A stretch of 64,000 nucleotides of DNA. It comes from Bin87 sp963668585. GTDB lineage: Bacteria > Chloroflexota > Dehalococcoidia > Lucifugimonadales > UBA3495. Under the pieces are notes generated by a model. The model was not told the origin of the DNA, did no database searches, and was given only the letters and a program-made list of their open reading frames with translations. The position numbers were made by a program, and so were the translations under genes. Shown here piece by piece: positions 43,517-51,323 of the stretch (position 1 is its first letter; every line of letters begins with the position of its first letter). Location of the stretch: NCBI GenBank assembly GCA_963668585.1, contig OY764869.1, positions 2,914,001 through 2,978,000 on the forward strand, written 5' to 3'.

Positions 43517-44622
43517 TACCTGTCAACCTCGCCCATGTTGATGTCAACACTGCCCAGCGAGACGATCATATCCGCAAGCTTCCAACCAAGCAGGAGGTGT
43601 TCTGTGATGGTCAGATTGATGAGAGAAGGAGAACGGATTTTACACCGGTACGGCGATACTCCGCCGTCGCTCACCAGATAAAACCCTAGCTCTCCCTTTG
43701 AAGCTTCCACCCTGCCGTAAGCTTCGGCTCCGGCCTCCGCGCGCAAAACCAACGGCAGTTCCAGGCGCACCGGACCCGGTTCGATCTGCGCGATGCACTG
43801 CCTGACTATGCGCAAACTCTGCCGTACCTCCTGCATGCGAACCCAGAAGCGGTCGTAGTTGTCGCCAGCGCTGCCCACGGGGACGTCGAACTCCACCTGA
43901 TCGTAGGCGTCGTATGGCGCCATTTTGCGCCAATCCCAATTGACGCCGCTGGCTCGCAGCACCGGGCCGCTGACCGAGCAATTAATGGCAACATCGGCGG
44001 GAAGCGGGCTCACGCCGCGCGTTCGCACCATCAGGATTTCATTGTTCAGCAGCAGGTTTTCCAATTCTTCCAGTTCGCCTTCGAAATCATCGAGGAACTG
44101 GTCCAGCGCCGGCCAGAAATCTGCCGGCGCGTCCGAAAAGACGCCGCCCGGCCTCATGTAACTGACGGTGATTCGGGCGCCGCACAGCATCTCGAAAAGG
44201 TCAAGGATCCGTTCCCGGCTACGGAACGTGTACATCAGCGGCGTCCCGAAGGCGCCCAGTTCCTGCACGAAGAATCCCACGGCGATCAGATGACTGGCGA
44301 CACGCTGCAACTCCGCCGCCAGCGTCCTGAGGTACTTGCCCCTGGGCGGCGGTTCGATGCCGAGCAGTTGCTCCACCGCCAGGCAGTACGCCTGGTTGTT
44401 GATCATCGACGACGTGTAGTCGAGGCGGTCGGTCAGCGTCACCACCTGGACATAGTTGCGTTCTTCGGCCAGTTTTTCGGACCCACGGTGCAGGTATCCC
44501 AGCACCGGCTCCACTTCCACGATGTCCTCGCCGTCGAACGTGATGCGTACCCGGAACACTCCGTGCGTGCTCGGATGCTGCGGCCCCACGTTGACCGTCA
44601 TCGGTTCGGTTCGAATCGTCAT
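43516..44622 (-). CDS. nuoD: Complex I 49-kDa subunit NuoD
   Basis: The 368-residue product is the quinone-site subunit related to [NiFe] hydrogenase large subunits. NVGPQHPSTHGVFRVRITFD has the quinone-binding His, and GYLHRGSEKLAEERNYVQ, DRLDYTSSMINNQAYC and VDINMGEVDR at the C-terminus are typical. It is a stand-alone NuoD, not fused to NuoC. It lies 19 bases after nuoC. Confidence 0.96.
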   Translation of the reverse strand: MTIRTEPMTVNVGPQHPSTHGVFRVRITFDGEDIVEVEPVLGYLHRGSEKLAEERNYVQVVTLTDRLDYTSSMINNQAYCLAVEQLLGIEPPPRGKYLRTLAAELQRVASHLIAVGFFVQELGAFGTPLMYTFRSRERILDLFEMLCGARITVSYMRPGGVFSDAPADFWPALDQFLDDFEGELEELENLLLNNEILMVRTRGVSPLPADVAINCSVSGPVLRASGVNWDWRKMAPYDAYDQVEFDVPVGSAGDNYDRFWVRMQEVRQSLRIVRQCIAQIEPGPVRLELPLVLRAEAGAEAYGRVEASKGELGFYLVSDGGVSPYRCKIRSPSLINLTITEHLLLGWKLADMIVSLGSVDINMGEVDR

Positions 44623-44641
44623 GGTCCAGTTCGCCGGGCGA

Positions 44642-45085
44642 CTACAGGAAGTCCTTGCGGAGCGGATGGCCGTCGAATCCTTCCCAGAGCATGATGCGTT
44701 TCATGTTCGGATGGCCGGTGAACCTGATGCCCATCAGATCCCAGATTTCCCGTTCCTGGAAATCGGCTCCCTTCCACACGTTCACCACCGAGGCGGCCGT
44801 AGGTTCCTCACGACCATAGACCCGGCTCCGGATAACGCCGGTATGTTCTTTGGACAATGAAGTGAGGTGGTACACCAACTCAAAATGCTCAACGTAATCG
44901 ACCGCGCTGACGGAGTTCAGAAACGCGAAATCGAGATCGGCATCGTCGCGGACGAATCCCGCTACATCGCCCATGGTTTCCGGCCGCACCCATACCGCCG
45001 ATTCGTCCCAATCAACCACCGCATCCGGGATCGCTTCCCGCAAGCGTCCCGCCAGGGTTTCTCCGGGTATCGCCACGATGGTCAC
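44642..45085 (-). CDS. nuoC: Complex I 30-kDa subunit NuoC
   Basis: The 147-residue product has the conserved C-terminus DFQEREIWDLMGIRFTGHPNMKRIMLWEGFDGHPLRKDF. I start at GTG 45083-45085 (TIVAIPGETLAGRL), which overlaps the nuoB stop as GTGA; the longer frame lies inside nuoB. NuoC bridges NuoD and NuoI in the peripheral arm. Confidence 0.94.
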   Translation of the reverse strand: MTIVAIPGETLAGRLREAIPDAVVDWDESAVWVRPETMGDVAGFVRDDADLDFAFLNSVSAVDYVEHFELVYHLTSLSKEHTGVIRSRVYGREEPTAASVVNVWKGADFQEREIWDLMGIRFTGHPNMKRIMLWEGFDGHPLRKDFL

Positions 45086-45714
45086 GGCTTGAAACTCCGG
45101 TCGCCCACGTTGCGATACTTCTTGATCTTTTCGTGGAGTTCCATGATGCCGTACAACAACGCGTCGGGCCGCGGCGGACACCCGGGGACGTACACATCCA
45201 CGGGTATGATGTGATCCACGCCGGGCACCACGCTGTACGATCCATAATACGGCCCGCCGCTGGTGGCGCAAACTCCCATGGAGATGACCCACCGCGGTTC
45301 CGCCATCTGCTCATAGATGCGTTTGATTGGCGGTGCCATTTTCCATGTTACGGTTCCGGCCACGATCATGAGGTCAGCCTGCCTGGGCGATGCCCGGAAC
45401 ACTTCCATGCCGAACCGGGAGATGTCGAACCTCCCCATCGCGGTCGCCATCATCTCAAACGCGCAGCACGCCAGGCCAAACGAAACGGGCCACAGCGCGG
45501 ATTTGCGGCTCCAGTTGACCAGGGCGTCCACCGACGTGACCATCAGGTTGCGCTTCAGGTCGTCGGGCACCTCTATGGATGGAACCTCGATGGGGGACTG
45601 CGATGCTGCAATGAGATCATTGACGGTTTGCCCTTCGGATCGGTCAATATCCCAGGTCCGCGCGTGCAGCGGCCCGCCGACCGACGGTAGTTCAAAATGT
45701 GTAGATTCCACCAT
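45082..45714 (-). CDS. nuoB: Complex I subunit NuoB (cluster N2)
   Basis: The 210-residue product binds the terminal [4Fe-4S] cluster N2. The ligands are visible in FGLACCAFEMM (adjacent Cys pair), SMGVCATSGGPY and VPGCPPRPDALL. I start at ATG 45712-45714, 5 bases after the nuoA stop. An N-terminal extension of about 60 residues rich in acidic and polar residues precedes the core. Confidence 0.95.
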   Translation of the reverse strand: MVESTHFELPSVGGPLHARTWDIDRSEGQTVNDLIAASQSPIEVPSIEVPDDLKRNLMVTSVDALVNWSRKSALWPVSFGLACCAFEMMATAMGRFDISRFGMEVFRASPRQADLMIVAGTVTWKMAPPIKRIYEQMAEPRWVISMGVCATSGGPYYGSYSVVPGVDHIIPVDVYVPGCPPRPDALLYGIMELHEKIKKYRNVGDRSFKP

Positions 45715-45719
45715 CTTGC

Positions 45720-46106
45720 CTATCCCTGCCATTCCAGGTCCCGTTTGCGCCACGCGTATGCCCACGCCAGCAACAGGATTCCGACGAACACCGCCATCTC
45801 AATCAGGGCGAACAGTTCCAGAGTCAGGAACTTGGTCGCCCAAGGGTACAGGAACACCACCTCCACGTCGAAAACAACGAACAGGATGGCAAACATGTAG
45901 TAACGGAATTGGAACCGATTCCAGGTGCCACCTATGGTTTGCACGCCACACTCGTATGTGTCGTGTTTCACAGGATCGGGACGCGCCGGCCTAATGCCAA
46001 GTCGGGAAAGGGCGAAGGACGCTCCCAGCATACTGCAAGGAACGATGATGGACAGCGCCAGGAAGATGGCGATCAGGCCGTATTGACCGAAATAGTCTTC
46101 AAGCAT
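45720..46106 (-). CDS. nuoA: Complex I subunit NuoA
   Basis: The 128-residue product has three membrane helices, with KHDTYECGVQTIGGTWNRFQFRYYMFA-type loop and LFVVFDVEVVFLYPWA, the ND3 signature whose loop Cys sits near the quinone site. I start at ATG 46104-46106; the longer frame to 46172 adds no conserved sequence. It is first in the operon, which continues through nuoN without NuoE, F or G. Confidence 0.94.
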   Translation of the reverse strand: MLEDYFGQYGLIAIFLALSIIVPCSMLGASFALSRLGIRPARPDPVKHDTYECGVQTIGGTWNRFQFRYYMFAILFVVFDVEVVFLYPWATKFLTLELFALIEMAVFVGILLLAWAYAWRKRDLEWQG

Positions 46107-46197
46107 AATGCGGCTGCGCCCTCGGCCAGATGTAGGGTTAGCGGCAGCGGTCAAACCGCTCATCGGCCGCAAATCGTCTGGCTAAATGAGCGGCGGC

Positions 46198-46206
46198 ATT
46201 ATACCA
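46198..46206 (-). promoter_or_regulatory. Extended -10 promoter of the nuo operon
   Basis: TGGTATAAT on the minus strand is a TGn-extended -10 element about 90 bases upstream of nuoA. No good -35 hexamer is seen at the right distance. Confidence 0.5.
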
Positions 46207-46246
46207 TAACGCGCGTCGGAACATATCGCACACGAGCAAGGTAAAA

Positions 46247-47131
46247 ATGCCCTCCAACAATCGTTCACAGGACTGGAACAGCCACTTCATTCACGCCAAC
46301 GGGATTCGCCATCACTACCTGGAATGGGGTGACGAGGGCGCGCAGCCCATGCTGATGTTCCACGCCACTGGTCTTTGCGCCTGGCCGTGGAAACCCATCG
46401 CCCGCCGCCTGTCGCAGAAGTACCGTGTCCTGGCCTTCGATCAGCGCGGCCACGGCGACACCGATCCATCGGACAAGGGCTACCGGTTCGAGTATGCCGG
46501 AGAGGATGTGGCCGCCATCGTGGGCGCCATGGGTCTGCGGCGGCCCTGCGTGATCGGCCACTCTTCCGGAGGTCTGGCCACCATCATCGCCGCCAGCGGG
46601 ATGCCCGACCGGTTTGGCCCGGTGGCGCTGGTGGAAACCCGAGTCAGCAACGACGTTGCCACGGCCCCGACCCAGGACCTGAACCGCCGCGCCGAACGCA
46701 CTCGCATGAAGCGGCCAATCTGGGAATCACGTGAAGCAATGTTTGACGCTTACCGCTCCCGCGCCGCGTTCAAGGATTGGCGCGACGAGCCTTACCGACA
46801 GTTCATCAAAGGTGGCACGCGGTTGCTCCACGACGGACGCGCGGAGTTGAAGTGCCACCCGGAAACCGAAGCGACCTTCTATGGAATGCGCGACGAATTG
46901 GCAGTGCAAAAATACCTGAAAAACCTGTCTGGACGCTGGCTCCTCCTTCTGGCGGACTACCCGGGCTGCCAACGGGTGGGCGACGCCGGTGTCCGGCAGT
47001 TTCAGGAATTGGCGCCGGGATCCGAAGTGCGGCCAATGGGCAAGGGCAGCCATTTCCTCCCCATGGAACACCCCGATGACGTGCTGGCCGCCATCGAACC
47101 CTGGTTTGACTCGCAATTGGTTGGGCCCTAA
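46247..47131 (+). CDS. Alpha/beta-fold hydrolase
   Basis: The 294-residue product has the alpha/beta hydrolase layout: an oxyanion-hole MLMFHATGLCAWPW segment (cf. HG), VLAFDQRGHGDTD, the nucleophile elbow CVIGHSSGG, and a C-terminal GKGSHFLPMEHPDDV holding the catalytic His. Substrates range from esters to C-C bonds and cannot be told here. It starts a plus-strand run with the zinc-ribbon microprotein and CoA transferase 9 bases downstream. Confidence 0.88.
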   Translation: MPSNNRSQDWNSHFIHANGIRHHYLEWGDEGAQPMLMFHATGLCAWPWKPIARRLSQKYRVLAFDQRGHGDTDPSDKGYRFEYAGEDVAAIVGAMGLRRPCVIGHSSGGLATIIAASGMPDRFGPVALVETRVSNDVATAPTQDLNRRAERTRMKRPIWESREAMFDAYRSRAAFKDWRDEPYRQFIKGGTRLLHDGRAELKCHPETEATFYGMRDELAVQKYLKNLSGRWLLLLADYPGCQRVGDAGVRQFQELAPGSEVRPMGKGSHFLPMEHPDDVLAAIEPWFDSQLVGP

Positions 47132-47140
47132 CATCCACCG

Positions 47141-47278
47141 ATGCACTGCCCCCGTTGCCGCGCCAAAATGCGACTGGACGCCCACAGACCCCACAAACAG
47201 GAGAAATGGCGTTGCCCGTCGTGCCGCGCCGTCCGCATGAAACCCGCGGCATACCGCCGACTGAAGGAAGCAAAATGA
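47141..47278 (+). CDS. 45-residue zinc-ribbon microprotein
   Basis: The product reads MHCPRCRAKMRLDAHRPHKQ, then EKWRCPSCRAVRMKPAAYRR and LKEAK. The two CPxC knuckles, 22 residues apart, make a minimal zinc ribbon with a basic tail. Its TGA stop overlaps the ATG of the CoA transferase gene (ATGA), so the two are probably translated together. It begins 9 bases after the hydrolase stop. No strong ribosome binding site is visible. Function is unknown; nucleic-acid or protein binding is typical of such ribbons. Confidence 0.65.
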   Translation: MHCPRCRAKMRLDAHRPHKQEKWRCPSCRAVRMKPAAYRRLKEAK

Positions 47279-48525
47279 CCAACGGCCCCACTGGAAACAC
47301 CCCGTCTGCCCGATCAGGTCCCCTGGCCGGCCTCCGCGTCCTTGATCTTTCGATCATCGTGGCCGGTGGCACCGCCTCGTCCCTGATGGCGGATTTTGGC
47401 GCGGAGGTTATCAAGGTGGAGCGCCCAGGATCGGGCGACCCGCTACGTAACTGGGGGCCGTTCTACAACGGCGTTTCCCTGTGGTGGAAGGTCCATTCGC
47501 GCAACAAACAGTCCATCACCCTGAACATGGCTGAACCCCGGGGTCAGGACATCCTGAAACAACTGGCGGCCCAGGCCGACGTATTGATCGAAGGATTCCG
47601 CCCCGGGACCCTGGAACGCTGGAACCTGGGGCCATCCGAACTGCACGCGCCCGAAGTCAATCCGGGCCTGGTGATCCTGCGTTTCTCCGGGTTCGGGCAG
47701 ACCGGCCCCTACAAAGACCGTCCCGGTTTCGGCACCATCGCCGAGTGCATGAGCGGATACATCGGGATGACCGGATTCCCCGAGACTCCGCCAAACCTCC
47801 CGCCGGTGCCCCTGGCCGACGAGATCGCTGGCGTGTTCGGAGCCATGGCAGGCATGATGGCCATCTACCGCCGCGATACTGACCGCCAAAGCGGGCAACC
47901 GGGAGCGGGACAGGTGGTTGACCTCAGCTTGTTTGAGCCTCTGTTCCGCCTGTGCATCCCGCACCTGACCATCTACGACCGTTTGGGTGAAATCCGCGAA
48001 CGCATCGGCAACGATTTTCCCGACGCGGCTCCGCGCAGCCTATTTCGCACCAACGACGACCGATGGCTGGGGCTGTCCGCCACTTCTCAGAACACCTGGG
48101 AGGGTCTGGCCCGCGCCATGGGATTCGACGCGCTCCTTGACGACCCTCGTTTCGCCAACAACGCGGCGCGCCTGGAAAACAAGGACGCCCTCAATGGCAT
48201 TCTGCAGTCCTGGCTTGGAGACCGCACCACCGGGGAGATCATGGACGAACTCATCCCCGCGGGTGGGGTGGTTGGCCCCGTGTACAACAGCGCCGACATC
48301 ATGGCCGACCCTCACTTTCAGCAGCGCGACGATATCGTGGAAATCGAAGACCCCGAACTCGGGGAAACCAAAATGCTCGGGTTGGTTCCCAAGTTCAGCG
48401 GAACTCCCGGAGAGCTTCGGCACATGGGGCCAATGGTTGGGGAGCACAATTCCTCCGTGTACGGCGACTGGCTTGGACTGGGCCCCGACCAACTGACGGA
48501 ACTGGCGACCGAGGGAATCATCTAG
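47275..48525 (+). CDS. CaiB/BaiF-family CoA transferase (formyl-CoA transferase type III)
   Basis: The 416-residue product is a family III CoA transferase. LAGLRVLDLSIIVAGGTASSL, DFGAEVIKVERPGSGDPLR, FRPGTLERWNLG, LVILRFSGFGQTGPYKDRPG and the catalytic Asp region LADEIAGVFGAMAG fit the family. These interlocked dimers move CoA between carboxylic acids such as carnitine, formate, succinate or aromatic acids. The start at ATG 47275 follows from the ATGA overlap with the microprotein. The acid partner is not predictable; family expansion is common in SAR202-type genomes. Confidence 0.92.
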   Translation: MTNGPTGNTPSARSGPLAGLRVLDLSIIVAGGTASSLMADFGAEVIKVERPGSGDPLRNWGPFYNGVSLWWKVHSRNKQSITLNMAEPRGQDILKQLAAQADVLIEGFRPGTLERWNLGPSELHAPEVNPGLVILRFSGFGQTGPYKDRPGFGTIAECMSGYIGMTGFPETPPNLPPVPLADEIAGVFGAMAGMMAIYRRDTDRQSGQPGAGQVVDLSLFEPLFRLCIPHLTIYDRLGEIRERIGNDFPDAAPRSLFRTNDDRWLGLSATSQNTWEGLARAMGFDALLDDPRFANNAARLENKDALNGILQSWLGDRTTGEIMDELIPAGGVVGPVYNSADIMADPHFQQRDDIVEIEDPELGETKMLGLVPKFSGTPGELRHMGPMVGEHNSSVYGDWLGLGPDQLTELATEGII

Positions 48526-48526
48526 C

Positions 48527-49159
48527 ATGGCCTCACCCACGCTGTTGGTAGCCACCCGCAACCCGGGCAAAATGCGTGAATACCGGCAACTCCTCTCCGA
48601 TTACCCCGGCCTGCTCATTTCGCTGGACGACGCCGGGGTTGCCGACGAAGTGGAGGAAACCGGCGATAATTTCCTGGCCAACGCGATTCTCAAAGCGACG
48701 ACCTACGCCGAACTCTCCGGCCATCTCACCATCTCCGATGACTCCGGGCTGGAGGTTCACGCCCTGGGCGGCGAACCGGGGGTGTACTCCGCCCGCTACG
48801 GCGGCGACGCGTGCCAATCGGACGCCGACCGCGTCGCCCTGCTTTTGGAGAACCTGGCCGACATACCTTGGGAACGTCGAATCGCACGTTTCCGCTGCGT
48901 CACCGCCTTGGCCGTTCCGGAGAGCAGTCCATCTGCGCCGACCGGCCGAGATCAGCCCCGGGTCGCCACGGTCGTCGGTTCCATCGCCGGGGTGATACAA
49001 TACGAACCTGCGGGCGATCATGGTTTTGGCTACGATCCCGTCTTCCACCTCCCCTCTTTTGGCGGAACCATGGCGCAATTGCCGCTGGAAGCAAAAAACC
49101 GGGTGAGCCACCGCGCCGACGCAGCCCGCAAAGCCCGCCGTATCCTGGACGCGTTATGA
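48527..49159 (+). CDS. rdgB: XTP/dITP diphosphatase (RdgB/HAM1)
   Basis: The 210-residue product removes non-canonical purine triphosphates. LLVATRNPGKMREYRQLL at the N-terminus, LTISDDSGLEVHALGGEPGVYSARYGG, and EPAGDHGFGYDPVFHLP with SHRADAARKA at the end define the family. The internal segment around residues 130-150 is slightly expanded. It begins 1 base after the CoA transferase stop and overlaps moaA. Confidence 0.95.
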   Translation: MASPTLLVATRNPGKMREYRQLLSDYPGLLISLDDAGVADEVEETGDNFLANAILKATTYAELSGHLTISDDSGLEVHALGGEPGVYSARYGGDACQSDADRVALLLENLADIPWERRIARFRCVTALAVPESSPSAPTGRDQPRVATVVGSIAGVIQYEPAGDHGFGYDPVFHLPSFGGTMAQLPLEAKNRVSHRADAARKARRILDAL

Positions 49160-50175
49160 TAAGCGATCTCTTTGGCAGACCACTTCGCGATCTCCGCATT
49201 TCGGTCACCGACCGTTGCAACTTCCGGTGCCCGTACTGCATGCCGGCCGAAATCTTCGGCGAGGCATACCAGTTCCTGCCCAAGGACGAGATTCTGACCT
49301 TCGAGGAAATCGCCCGCCTGTCGCAACTGTTCATCGGGATGGGAGTCAACAAGCTTCGCATCACGGGCGGCGAACCCCTGCTCCGCGTCGAACTTGCGAA
49401 TCTGATTTCTCAGCTCTCCTCCATTCCCGGGGCCGATGACATCACCCTCACCACCAACGGTTACTTGCTGGCGCAGCAGGCCCAAACGTTGAGCGACGCC
49501 GGACTCCATCGCATCACCGTGAGCCTGGACTCCCTGGACGATGAGGTGTTCAAGCAGATGAACGGTCGCGGGTTCGGCACCCGCCGGGTCCTGGACGGCA
49601 TTCAGCGCGCAGCCGCCGCCGGCCTTACGCCGGTGAAAATAAATGCCGTGGTGCAGAAAGGCGTGAACGATCACACCATCGTTGACCTCGCCCGGCATTT
49701 CCAAGGGACCGGCCACATCGTCCGTTTCATCGAATACATGGACGTGGGCAACCGCAACGGCTGGAAACTGGACGAGGTCGTCTCTGCCGCCGAGATCGTT
49801 GCCAGCATTGATGCCGAGCTACCTCTGGAACCTGCCGACCCCAACTACGTCGGCGAGGTTGCCCAGCGCTGGCGATATCGAGACGGTTCCGGTGAAATCG
49901 GCGTGATCGCGTCCGTAACCCAGCCTTTCTGCGCCGATTGCACCCGCGCCCGCCTGTCCACGGACGGCCGGCTCTACACCTGTCTGTTCGCCACCGGCGG
50001 AACGGATTTGCGCGGTCCACTGCGAGCGGGCGCCACTGACTCTGAGATTTCCGACATCATCGGCGGGGTGTGGAATATTCGGCGCGACCGTTATTCCGAA
50101 ATCCGCACCGAATTCACCGGCAACGAATCTGACGAAAATCAGCCCAAGGTCGAAATGTACCAGATCGGAGGGTGA
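49156..50175 (+). CDS. moaA: GTP 3',8-cyclase MoaA
   Basis: The 339-residue radical SAM enzyme starts molybdenum cofactor synthesis. The N-terminal cluster motif is DRCNFRCPYCMP (Cys21, 25, 28). The C-terminal cluster Cys appear as FCADCTRARLSTDGRLYTCLF, and the protein ends in Gly-Gly (QIGG), which enters the active site. The ATG overlaps the rdgB stop (ATGA). moaC follows by 10 bases, so both first-step genes are together. Confidence 0.97.
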   Translation: MISDLFGRPLRDLRISVTDRCNFRCPYCMPAEIFGEAYQFLPKDEILTFEEIARLSQLFIGMGVNKLRITGGEPLLRVELANLISQLSSIPGADDITLTTNGYLLAQQAQTLSDAGLHRITVSLDSLDDEVFKQMNGRGFGTRRVLDGIQRAAAAGLTPVKINAVVQKGVNDHTIVDLARHFQGTGHIVRFIEYMDVGNRNGWKLDEVVSAAEIVASIDAELPLEPADPNYVGEVAQRWRYRDGSGEIGVIASVTQPFCADCTRARLSTDGRLYTCLFATGGTDLRGPLRAGATDSEISDIIGGVWNIRRDRYSEIRTEFTGNESDENQPKVEMYQIGG

Positions 50176-50185
50176 CGCAAACGAC

Positions 50186-50695
50186 ATGACCACCGATAAC
50201 GCCGCCAAGCCATCCGACCGACTCACCCACCTTGCCGAGGACGGCAGCGCCCGCATGGTTGACGTGGGCTGGAAACCCGTGACCGATCGGATGGCGCAGG
50301 CCACCGGCCATGTTCTCATGCAGCCCGATACGCTGGCGCTGATCCGCGACGGCCTCATGAAAAAAGGCGACGTGCTCACCATTGCTCAACTCGCCGGGAT
50401 CATGGGCGCCAAGCGGACTTCTGAGTTGATTCCCCTGTGCCACCCGCTGCCGCTGAACAAAGTGGATGTGGAACTGGCCCTGGACGAAACGGCCAGCCGG
50501 GTGAGCATCACTGCCACCGCCACCACCTCCGGCAAAACCGGGGTTGAGATGGAGGCGCTGACCGCAGTGAGCGTGGCCGCCCTGACCATCTATGATATGT
50601 GCAAGGCTGTGGACCGCGCCGTGCAGATCGACGGTATCCGGCTGCTTAGGAAGACCGGCGGCCAGTCGGGCGACGTGGACCTTACCGGTCCCTAG
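50186..50695 (+). CDS. moaC: Cyclic pyranopterin monophosphate synthase MoaC
   Basis: The 169-residue product works directly after MoaA to make cPMP. ARMVDVGWKPVTDRMAQATG, the LIPLCHPLPLNKVDVEL motif, GKTGVEMEALTAVSVAALTIYDMCKAVDR-type helix and LLRKTGGQSGD at the end are all family signatures. No moaD, moaE or moeA is present in the window. Confidence 0.96.
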   Translation: MTTDNAAKPSDRLTHLAEDGSARMVDVGWKPVTDRMAQATGHVLMQPDTLALIRDGLMKKGDVLTIAQLAGIMGAKRTSELIPLCHPLPLNKVDVELALDETASRVSITATATTSGKTGVEMEALTAVSVAALTIYDMCKAVDRAVQIDGIRLLRKTGGQSGDVDLTGP

Positions 50696-51048
50696 ATTCC
50701 CCGGCGGCGGGCTTCGTCGGACAACGTCCGAACCGCCGCTACCAAGTAGATGAGGTATTCCTCGGCGGACAAATCGTCCAGCGGTTTGAATTCCTCGACC
50801 TGATCGACTTCCAATACCCCCAGGACGCCCGGTATCGCTGTCACATCCAGTTCGGCGATCGTCGCGTCCGGCGTGACCACGACACAACCCCGGTCGGTTT
50901 TCGGAGCCAATGGCGGTTCCAATTCAACCGCCTGGATCGTTGCCATCCCGAGAAAGGCGGGAAACGGGTCAAGCCGCCCGCACAGTTCCGCCAGCGACGC
51001 TTCCAGCTTTGCGATGGATTCTTCCAGAATCTGATCGATCAATTCCAT
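50692..51048 (-). CDS. Hypothetical protein, moaC-convergent
   Basis: The 118-residue acidic product begins MELIDQILEESIAKLEASLA (helical) and has a beta-rich middle (RGCVVVTPDATIAELDVTAI) and a helical C-terminus (LSAEEYLIYLVAAVRTLSDE). I recognise no family. I start at ATG 51046-51048, since the frame's upstream part (to 51093) adds a polar tail; the ribosome binding site is weak. The stop overlaps moaC by 4 bases. Confidence 0.6.
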   Translation of the reverse strand: MELIDQILEESIAKLEASLAELCGRLDPFPAFLGMATIQAVELEPPLAPKTDRGCVVVTPDATIAELDVTAIPGVLGVLEVDQVEEFKPLDDLSAEEYLIYLVAAVRTLSDEARRRGI

Positions 51049-51086
51049 AGGCCCGCTTTTCCCGCCAACCGAGGCACGGTCCGCAA

Positions 51087-51116
51087 TTGACAATGCGCCG
51101 ATGCCAGCCTTACCAT
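51087..51116 (+). promoter_or_regulatory. tRNA-Met promoter
   Basis: Consensus TTGACA (51087-51092) and TACCAT (51111-51116) are 18 bases apart, with the tRNA beginning 48 bases downstream. Confidence 0.5.
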
Positions 51117-51163
51117 AGTCGTCCGCACGACAATATCGACGATTGGTCGGGGTCGTGCCGGTG

Positions 51164-51238
51164 GGCGACGTAGCTCAGAGGCAGAGCGGGCGCTTCATAA
51201 GCGCTAGGTCGTTGGTTCGAATCCATCCGTCGCCACCA
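51164..51238 (+). tRNA. tRNA-Met(CAT)
   Basis: The acceptor arm GGCGACG/CGTCGCC pairs perfectly and CCA is encoded after A. The D-stem (GCTC/GAGC), a GGCGC/GCGCT anticodon stem with loop TTCATAA, and a T-loop TTCGAAT are all present. The anticodon is CAT. The lack of three G-C pairs at the anticodon stem base and of the C1-A72 mismatch argues against the initiator; elongator Met or an Ile-lysidine tRNA remain. The T-stem has one T-T mismatch (positions 50-64). Confidence 0.9.
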
Positions 51239-51277
51239 TAAAAACAGGCAGGATCGTCTGTGGCGGTTATATCAGTA

Positions 51278-51308
51278 GGGGCAGGTTGAATACCTGCCCC
51301 TTTGGTTT
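51278..51308 (+). terminator. Hairpin after tRNA-Met
   Basis: GGGGCAGGT (51278-51286) and ACCTGCCCC (51292-51300) pair around five bases, followed by TTTGGTTT. It is a variant of the GGGGCGGG family. Confidence 0.7.
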
Positions 51309-51323
51309 GCAATTGCCGGCGGA

